The notes below the pieces were generated by a model. That model saw only the letters and a program-made list of their open reading frames with translations, was not told the origin of the DNA and ran no database searches. Below, in pieces: positions 1 to 5,053 of a stretch of DNA of 7,049 nucleotides; the stretch's first letter is position 1, and each line of letters begins with the position of its first letter. The stretch lies in NCBI GenBank assembly GCA_035549275.1, contig DASZRH010000040.1, forward strand, positions 1-7,049, written 5' to 3'. The DNA comes from 2-01-FULL-49-17 sp035549275 (GTDB lineage Bacteria > Patescibacteriota > Minisyncoccia > 2-02-FULL-40-12 > GWA2-44-9). The position numbers and the translations under genes are program-made.

Positions 1-573
1 TTCCGCGTTAGACCCGGGCTGGTCACCAAAGAAATGCGCCGCCAAGCGAAAGTGTTAAATTTCGGCGTATTGTATGGCATGGGGATTCTCGGGTTCCAGC
101 GGGCGGCGGGCGTGGGCCGAGATGAAGCGCGATTGTTTATCCAAAACTATATGCACGAATTCCAGGGCCTGGCCCGCTACATGGAAGACACCAAGGCCCT
201 TGCCCGCCGCCAGGGCTGGGTGGAAACCGTGTTCGGCCGCCGCCGTTTGTTACCCGATATTAACTCGACCATGCCGGCGGTCCAGGCGGCCGCCGAGCGT
301 ATGGCGATCAATATGCCGGTTCAAGGTACGTCTGCCGATCTCATCAAGCTCGCCATGATTGAAATCCAAAAACTCATTGATGCTACATACGGTGATCAAG
401 CGGCCATGCTGCTCCAAGTTCATGATGAATTGCTCTTTGAAGTAAAACAAGATATGGTAGCCGAGATTACTCCACAAATCGTCGAAATTATGCAGTCAGT
501 CCGCGAATTCAAGGTGCCGATTGTCGTGGATGCCAAGGTCGGCGCCAACTGGGCGGAGATGGAAAAACTCTAA
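1..573 (+). CDS. polA: DNA polymerase I, C-terminal polymerase part (5' truncated by window edge)
   Basis: This is the last 190 residues of a family A DNA polymerase, the enzyme that fills gaps and replaces RNA primers in replication and excision repair. The frame is open from base 1, so the ATG at 34 is an internal methionine, not the start. Helix O (motif B) is visible as RRQAKVLNFGVLYGMG, with residues matching E. coli Arg754, Lys758, Phe762 and Tyr766; Phe at the 762 position predicts discrimination against dideoxynucleotides. Next come GRRRLLPDI and the conserved NMPVQGTSADLIK segment. Motif C follows as QVHDELLFEV, whose Asp is a metal-binding catalytic residue (near base 424). The protein ends normally about 40 residues later. 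YGMG replaces the common YGMS, which I associate with Parcubacteria from memory. Whether the 3'-5' or 5'-3' exonuclease domains exist cannot be seen. Its stop shares one base with the mutM start (TAATG), so the two are probably co-transcribed and translationally coupled. Confidence 0.97.
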   Translation, partial: FRVRPGLVTKEMRRQAKVLNFGVLYGMGILGFQRAAGVGRDEARLFIQNYMHEFQGLARYMEDTKALARRQGWVETVFGRRRLLPDINSTMPAVQAAAERMAINMPVQGTSADLIKLAMIEIQKLIDATYGDQAAMLLQVHDELLFEVKQDMVAEITPQIVEIMQSVREFKVPIVVDAKVGANWAEMEKL

Positions 574-1451
574 TGCCGGAATTACCTGAAGTCGAGACAA
601 CCGTACGGGGCTTGCAGAAGAAGCTGGTCGGGCTTCGCTTTGTCGACGTCTGGGCGGACCGTGACAAGCCGTTTCGTCAAGCCGGCGGCACGGCGGCGCT
701 TAGAAAAGCCGTCGTCGGCAAGAAAATCCTTAAGGTTTGGCGCCGGGCCAAGTTCATTGTAATTGATGTTGAGGGGCCGCAAAGCTTGTTTATCCATCAA
801 AAAATCTCCGGTCACTTGCTGTATGGCAAGCTGATTCTGGAAAATGGCGTATGGCGGAGTACTGCGCGCGGACCGATTCGCGATGATCCCAAAAACAAGC
901 ATCTTCGTTTCGTATTTTCGCTGAATAATGGCTATCAGCTGGCGATGTCCGACGTGCGGCGTTTTGCCAACGTAATTCTAATTAACGATGATTCGGTTGG
1001 TAAACTCAAGGAAATCAGCAAGCTGGGGCCTGAACCGCTCGACATTTCCTTTTCCGATTTTAAAAAATTATTCGAGAAGAAGCGCGGCCGAGTCAAACAG
1101 GTGCTCATGGATCCGTTTTTTATCGTCGGGATTGGCAATATCTACGCCGATGAAATTTTGTGGACAGTGGGTCTACATCCGCTCTCGCGCGTGGAACATC
1201 TATCCGAAGCCGACATACAGCATGTTTACGCGGCGATGAAGAAAATTCTCCAGAAATCAATTGAGCTGAAAGGCTCAAGCTTGGATGACTATCGGACGCC
1301 CTCTGGCGAGAAGGGGAGCTATCAGAATGTCCATAAGGCCTACCATCGCACCGGCCAACCGTGTTTAAAGAAAGACGGCGGTATCATGACACGGATGGTC
1401 ATCGGTGGCCGCTCGGCCCATTTCTGTCCGGTCCATCAAGTGGTAAAATAA
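573..1451 (+). CDS. mutM: Formamidopyrimidine-DNA glycosylase (Fpg/MutM)
   Basis: Bifunctional base-excision repair enzyme that removes 8-oxoguanine and formamidopyrimidines and cuts the resulting abasic site by beta/delta elimination. The 292-residue length is slightly above the usual 270. The N-terminus MPELPEVETTVRGL supplies the catalytic Pro2 and Glu3, which fixes the ATG at 573, and Lys60 (RRAKF) matches the conserved catalytic-domain lysine. DVRRF (128-132) holds the Arg/Phe pair that fills the gap left by the flipped base; the usual Met wedge (LGMSG) is Ile78 here (QKISG). GIGNIYADE (187-195) is the helix-two-turn-helix DNA-binding motif. The C-terminal finger (about 253-292) keeps GGRSAHFCP with the phosphate-contacting Arg280, but its metal site departs from the classic Cys4: Cys264 is followed by LKKD, and the last pair is C-x2-H (Cys285, His288). 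It overlaps polA by one base. A weak GGA at 561-563 is the only ribosome-site-like element. Confidence 0.97.
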   Translation: MPELPEVETTVRGLQKKLVGLRFVDVWADRDKPFRQAGGTAALRKAVVGKKILKVWRRAKFIVIDVEGPQSLFIHQKISGHLLYGKLILENGVWRSTARGPIRDDPKNKHLRFVFSLNNGYQLAMSDVRRFANVILINDDSVGKLKEISKLGPEPLDISFSDFKKLFEKKRGRVKQVLMDPFFIVGIGNIYADEILWTVGLHPLSRVEHLSEADIQHVYAAMKKILQKSIELKGSSLDDYRTPSGEKGSYQNVHKAYHRTGQPCLKKDGGIMTRMVIGGRSAHFCPVHQVVK

Positions 1452-1456
1452 AAGTC

Positions 1457-2494
1457 ATGCATTGGAAATCTTTCTTTTCGGCGCTCCTGCGCCGCAAACG
1501 GTGGCTGGCGCTGGGAATTGCCGGCATTGTCGGTCTGGTTTTTCTGGGTGTCTGGCTAAGCCGCTCAATCCAACTCAATATCATCGGTCATAACGTCCAA
1601 AGCCAGCCGACCAGCCCCATTGCCGGTTTGCCGTGCGATAATGCCATCCAGCGGCCGGTTGCGGTGATGCTTGCTTCCGATCCGGAGGCCCGGCCGCTCT
1701 CGGGTATTGGGCAAGCCGATCTCGTTATCGAGATGCCGGTTACGCCCGATGGCATCACCCGCTTTATGACAGTGTTTCAATGCCAAACGCCGAAAGAAAT
1801 CGGATCGGTCCGTTCCGCTCGCGAGGATTTCATCCCGCTCGCGGCCGGATTTGATTCTGTGTATGCCCATTGGGGCGGCGAACACGGCGCGTTGGATGAA
1901 TTGAACCAGCATGTCATTGATAATGTCAATGCGCTGTACTACGATGGCACCATTTTCTATCGCAAGCCGGGAATTCCTGCGCCTCACAATGGCTTTACGA
2001 CCTTGGATTTGCTCCGGGGCCAAGCGACCAAACTTGGCTACGATTTGACCAAAAACTTTTCTGGGTATCTTCATTCGACGGATGCGCCGGTCAAAAATCT
2101 TTCCAATGTCGCCTCGTCCATTGCGATTCCGTATAGCGGCTACTCGGGCCTGGACAACGTGGATTGGATGTATAATGCCGCCAACAATGCGTATCTTCGT
2201 TCGCGCGGCCATGCCAGCGAGATCGACAAGAACACCGGCCAGCAGGTTCAGGCCTCGGCCGTCGTGCTCATGCATACTGACTCCCACATCCTTCGGGAAG
2301 GGGATCAATATATTGTGGTTCGGACGACCGGCAGCGGCCCGGCCGATATCTATCAGAACGGAATTGTAATTTCCGGAACGTGGCAGAAAGATGCAGCTGC
2401 CCTGGACAGCCCTCTCCGATTTTTTGATAATCAGAACAAAGAAATCAAATTCGTTCCTGGTTCGATCTGGATCGAAATCGTTACGTCCTCATGA
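1457..2494 (+). CDS. DUF3048 (YerB-like) membrane-anchored protein of unknown function
   Basis: A 345-residue protein of the DUF3048 family (Bacillus YerB type), whose biochemical role I do not know. The N-terminus has basic residues (LLRRKR), then a hydrophobic segment at about 17-34 (LALGIAGIVGLVFLGVWL). No lipobox cysteine follows, so it is probably an uncleaved membrane anchor with the domain outside, unlike lipoprotein YerB. Family hallmarks are RPVAVMLAS with EARPLSGIGQADLVIE (66-92), GITRFMTVF, EIGSVRSAR (115-122), YAHWGGEHGAL (136-146) and APHNGFTT (175-182). The C-terminal DUF3048_C half has GSGPADIYQNG, GTWQK and PGSIWIEIV. Only two cysteines, Cys60 and Cys109, lie in the external part and could form a disulfide. 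I chose the ATG at 1457 because it directly precedes the basic and hydrophobic leader; an in-frame GTG at 1361 would lie deep inside mutM. It starts 5 bases after mutM and overlaps holA by 4 bases (ATGA), so it is part of the same transcript. Confidence 0.9.
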   Translation: MHWKSFFSALLRRKRWLALGIAGIVGLVFLGVWLSRSIQLNIIGHNVQSQPTSPIAGLPCDNAIQRPVAVMLASDPEARPLSGIGQADLVIEMPVTPDGITRFMTVFQCQTPKEIGSVRSAREDFIPLAAGFDSVYAHWGGEHGALDELNQHVIDNVNALYYDGTIFYRKPGIPAPHNGFTTLDLLRGQATKLGYDLTKNFSGYLHSTDAPVKNLSNVASSIAIPYSGYSGLDNVDWMYNAANNAYLRSRGHASEIDKNTGQQVQASAVVLMHTDSHILREGDQYIVVRTTGSGPADIYQNGIVISGTWQKDAAALDSPLRFFDNQNKEIKFVPGSIWIEIVTSS

Positions 2495-3441
2495 TCATCT
2501 TCTTGTATGGAACTGACGGCTACCGCCTTCGCCAAAACCGTGAAACGGTTTTGGCGAGCTATCGCGCCAAACATGCCAGTGGCATGAATTTATTTTTTGC
2601 GGATGGGGCATCGGACGAAGGACTTGCGGCGCTTGAGAATGCGCTCAAAACCAACTCGTTTTTCCAAGAAGTTCAGTTGATCGCGCTGACCAACGTGTTT
2701 GCCTCGCCGGACCGGGCGATCCACATCCAGGAAATTCTGGAGCGATTCGGAGTTTCGCAGGATCCCCAGCGGGTAGTGATGGCGATTCATCCAGGTTCGG
2801 CGGCCGAAGCCAAACCGAAAGCAGTTTTTGATTTTTTGGCAGCTAAACCGCATCTAGTTCGGGAATTTTCGCCGTTGGCCGGTGCCAAGCTGGAACAATG
2901 GATCAAAGCCGAAGCGGCCGGGCGCACCGTTTCGTTTGCGCCCGGCGCGTTGCAGAAATTCCTGGCCATGGCAGGAAGCGACAGCTGGCAGCGAATCCAG
3001 AATCTGGAGAAAGTTGCCAACTATGCGCGCGGGCCGATCACAAGCGAAGCTGTTTCAGCTTTAATTCGAACGGAACAGGAAACGAATATTTTTGAATTTG
3101 TGGATGCTGTCGGTGCCGGCAAGACGGCACAGGCCCTCGAGCGGCTCTATGCCGAACTGGCCCAGGGCCGTGATCCGTACTATATCGCTTCAATGCTGGC
3201 GTATCAGGTTCGGACCATGCTGGCCGTCAAAGATGCAACAGCTCGCGCGGCCGCGACTCCGGCGGTCGCTGCGACCGCCGGAGTCCATCCGTTCGTCGCC
3301 AAAAAAATGATCCCGACGGTCGCTGTGCGCTCTCTGGCCGCCCTGCGCCAGGATTTCCAGCGTCTAGCCGATCTCGAGCTTGCTGCCAAAAACGGCCTTG
3401 TCGATCTGGCGGACGCTCTCTATGCATTTGTGCTCCGGTAG
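2491..3441 (+). CDS. holA: DNA polymerase III delta subunit (clamp loader)
   Basis: Delta is the clamp-loader subunit that opens the beta sliding-clamp ring so that it can be placed on primed DNA. The 316 residues are close to the family size (E. coli 343). The N-terminal MIIFLYGTDGYRLRQ is the typical HolA opening; delta lacks a working Walker A, and none is seen. TNSFFQE (54-60) matches the hydrophobic clamp-contacting wedge region. The middle shows LEQWIKAEA, then NLEKVANYA (171-179), TNIFEFVDAVGAG, and DPYYIASMLAYQVR (228-241). HPFVAKKMIP (266-275) and a final helix ending LAAKNGLVDLADALYAF complete the collar domain. The identification rests on this order of weakly conserved motifs plus length. 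The ATG overlaps the stop of the preceding gene (ATGA), with no ribosome site, implying translational coupling. Two long perfect inverted repeats lie inside it: one 38 bases after the start, one encoding the alanine-rich linker at about 255-265. Both are listed separately. Confidence 0.93.
   Translation: MIIFLYGTDGYRLRQNRETVLASYRAKHASGMNLFFADGASDEGLAALENALKTNSFFQEVQLIALTNVFASPDRAIHIQEILERFGVSQDPQRVVMAIHPGSAAEAKPKAVFDFLAAKPHLVREFSPLAGAKLEQWIKAEAAGRTVSFAPGALQKFLAMAGSDSWQRIQNLEKVANYARGPITSEAVSALIRTEQETNIFEFVDAVGAGKTAQALERLYAELAQGRDPYYIASMLAYQVRTMLAVKDATARAAATPAVAATAGVHPFVAKKMIPTVAVRSLAALRQDFQRLADLELAAKNGLVDLADALYAFVLR
2529..2557. repeat. Perfect inverted repeat, 13-base arms, GAA loop, in holA
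   Basis: TCGCCAAAACCGT (2529-2541) is followed by GAA and then its exact reverse complement (2545-2557), with a further T-G wobble possible outside. It encodes HolA residues 13-23 and begins 38 bases after the start codon. In mRNA it would be a very stable hairpin with a three-base loop. No T tract follows, so it is not a standard terminator. Confidence 0.9.
3255..3285. repeat. Perfect 31-base palindrome, 15-base arms, in holA
   Basis: GACTCCGGCGGTCGC (3255-3269), a single central T, then the exact reverse complement (3271-3285). As a hairpin it would need to open the innermost one or two pairs to make a loop. It encodes the low-complexity ATPAVAATAGV (residues 255-265), ending immediately before the conserved HPF of HolA, in a region that is variable in the family. 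Confidence 0.92.
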
Positions 3442-3477
3442 TTGAAAATAAAGGAAAAACGTGGTTTAATATACCCC
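3442..3477 (+). promoter_or_regulatory. Sigma70-type promoter, predicted leaderless, for the glycosyltransferase gene
   Basis: TTGAAA (3442-3447, five of six matches to TTGACA) is separated by exactly 17 bases from TTTAAT (3465-3470, five of six matches to TATAAT). Transcription would start about 7 bases after the -10 element, at about 3477-3478, which is the ATG of the next gene. No Shine-Dalgarno sequence lies close before that ATG, consistent with a leaderless message. The motif match is direct; the start site is inferred. It is the only gap over 20 bases in the rightward cluster, so it probably starts an independent transcript after holA. An overlapping TAATAT (3467-3472) is a less well spaced alternative -10. 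Confidence 0.6.
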
Positions 3478-5034
3478 ATGGAGTATTATCTCTCTGTCGG
3501 AAGGGCCAGCGACCTTTCAAAGCCGTCGGAACGACGGCTGTATCGTTTTTTTGAGATCCTGCCAGGTCTTTTGGCATGGCTGACGCTGGCTGCGGTAATT
3601 GCGATTTCTTTCTGGGCACCGGTCTTTGCGGCTTTCTTCATTATCGTTTTCGATATTTATTGGCTGATCAAAACCATCTATCTTTCGCTGCTCACGCGCA
3701 CTTCGTTTACATACATGCGCCGTCACATGAAAGTTGACTGGCCCGCGCGGCTGGAAACTGCCGGAGAAAATCCGCTCTTGCCGGACGTCCGCTGGCAGGA
3801 CATCTATCATCTTGTCGTGCTGCCGGTATACAATGAACCCTACGCGATTGTGCGCGCCGGCCTGCATTCGATTGCGCGTAATGTGTATCCGCACGACAAA
3901 TTCATTGTCGTTTTGGCAACCGAAGAACGAGCCGGCGCGCACGGCGCCGAACTAGCCGCTCGCGCCCAGGAAGAATTCAGTGCTTCGTTTTTTAAATTCA
4001 TCGTAACCACGCATCCAGCCGGTTTGCGGGGTGAGATTCTCGGCAAAGGAGCCAACGCCGCCTGGGCAGGGGAGCAAGTCAAGCGCGAAGTTGTTGATCC
4101 GCTGAACATTGCATACAACAGGCTGCTCGTGTCGGTATTTGATATTGATACTGTGGTACCGGAGCAATTTTTTGCTTGTCTGACTTGGCACTATCTGACC
4201 GCGCGCGATCCGATGCACTCCTCGTTCCAGCCGATTCCATTGTTTACCAACAACATCTGGGAAGCGCCGTCGTTTGCCCGGGTGTTCGCGTTCTCGACGA
4301 CGTTCTGGCAGATGATTCAGCAGGCCCGCCGCGAGCAGCTGGTTACGTTTTCTTCCCAGTCCATCGGCTTTCAGGCTCTCGTGGATATTGGTTTTTGGCA
4401 GAAGAACGTCGTCAGTGAGGACTCGCGTATTTTTTGGCAATGTCTCCTTCGCTACGACGGGGACTGGGAAACCGTGCCGATGTATTATCCCGTCTACATG
4501 GATGCCAACGTCGCGCCGACGTTCTGGCAGACTATCAAAAACCAATATAAGCAGATTCGCCGCTGGCACTGGGGCGCCGAAAACAATCCGTATCTCATGT
4601 TCGGATTTTGGAAGAACAAAAAAATTCCAGCCGGGACCAAATGGCATCAGACGTTTATTCAGCTGGAACGTACGCATTCCAGTCCGACTAACGCCCTGAT
4701 CATTTTTCTGTTAAGCTGGCTGCCGATTCTAGTTGGCGGCGCGCACTTTGGCACCACGATCCTGTCATACAATTTGCCCAAAATCACCAGCTATATTCTC
4801 GATATTGCGATGCTTGGCTTGATCACGTCCGCGGCGTTAAGCATCTTGATGCTTCCGCCGCGGCCGCCCCAATATGGCCGGTTCAAATGGGTTTTAATGA
4901 TCGCCCAATGGGTTCTGTTTCCCGTGAACTTTGTGATCTTCGGCGCTCTGCCGGCTTTGGACGCGCAGACGCGCTTGATGCTTGGCCGCTATATGGGATT
5001 CTGGGTCACGCCCAAACGCCGCGCCGGGAAGTAA
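3478..5034 (+). CDS. Membrane-bound family 2 glycosyltransferase (cellulose synthase-like fold)
   Basis: A 518-residue integral membrane glycosyltransferase with a GT-A/GT2 catalytic domain, expected to transfer a sugar from a nucleotide-sugar on the cytoplasmic face of the membrane. Donor and product cannot be told. Two N-terminal hydrophobic segments (about 28-48 and 50-71) precede the catalytic core. LPVYNEPY (115-122) is the GT2 opening motif; FDIDT (221-225) is the metal-binding DxD. SEDSRIFW (313-320) carries the catalytic ED, and QIRRWHWG (359-366) is the Q-x-x-RW motif of processive-type enzymes. Three hydrophobic segments follow (about 404-424, 437-460, 469-491). The first acidic site, usually DD, appears to be EE (LATEE, 146-150). 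The ATG at 3478 is chosen over the in-frame TTG at 3442 because that TTG lies in the -35 box. It could serve surface polysaccharide or glycolipid synthesis. No other sugar gene is nearby to narrow this. Confidence 0.88.
   Translation: MEYYLSVGRASDLSKPSERRLYRFFEILPGLLAWLTLAAVIAISFWAPVFAAFFIIVFDIYWLIKTIYLSLLTRTSFTYMRRHMKVDWPARLETAGENPLLPDVRWQDIYHLVVLPVYNEPYAIVRAGLHSIARNVYPHDKFIVVLATEERAGAHGAELAARAQEEFSASFFKFIVTTHPAGLRGEILGKGANAAWAGEQVKREVVDPLNIAYNRLLVSVFDIDTVVPEQFFACLTWHYLTARDPMHSSFQPIPLFTNNIWEAPSFARVFAFSTTFWQMIQQARREQLVTFSSQSIGFQALVDIGFWQKNVVSEDSRIFWQCLLRYDGDWETVPMYYPVYMDANVAPTFWQTIKNQYKQIRRWHWGAENNPYLMFGFWKNKKIPAGTKWHQTFIQLERTHSSPTNALIIFLLSWLPILVGGAHFGTTILSYNLPKITSYILDIAMLGLITSAALSILMLPPRPPQYGRFKWVLMIAQWVLFPVNFVIFGALPALDAQTRLMLGRYMGFWVTPKRRAGK
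3521..3539. repeat. Inverted repeat, 8-base arms, GAA loop, early in the glycosyltransferase gene
   Basis: AGCCGTCG (3521-3528), GAA, then CGACGGCT (3532-3539) is a perfect small hairpin 43 bases after the start codon, coding for residues 15-21. It has the same loop triplet and a similar distance from the start as the larger hairpin in holA. Eight-base arms alone are only mildly unexpected in 7 kb. Confidence 0.6.
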
Positions 5035-5053
5035 CGTTATTGATTTTCAGAGG

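Noticed and set aside
1361..1456. GTG start extending the DUF3048 protein by 32 residues
   Set aside because: It lies fully within mutM in another frame and would put a non-hydrophobic tail before an otherwise typical basic-plus-hydrophobic leader.
1476..1495. CGGCGC-TCCT-GCGCCG hairpin early in the DUF3048 gene
   Set aside because: Six pairs only; expected several times by chance in a GC-rich window.
1565..2308. 247-codon open frame on the minus strand inside the DUF3048 gene
   Set aside because: The sense strand has clear DUF3048 motifs throughout; the antisense product is Arg/Ile-rich and unrecognisable.
3442..3477. TTG start adding 12 residues to the glycosyltransferase
   Set aside because: The TTG is part of a well-formed -35 box, no ribosome site precedes it, and the added residues show no recognisable feature.
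3952..4677. 241-codon open frame on the minus strand inside the glycosyltransferase gene
   Set aside because: It is antisense to the catalytic DxD, ED and Q-x-x-RW motifs; no family resemblance.
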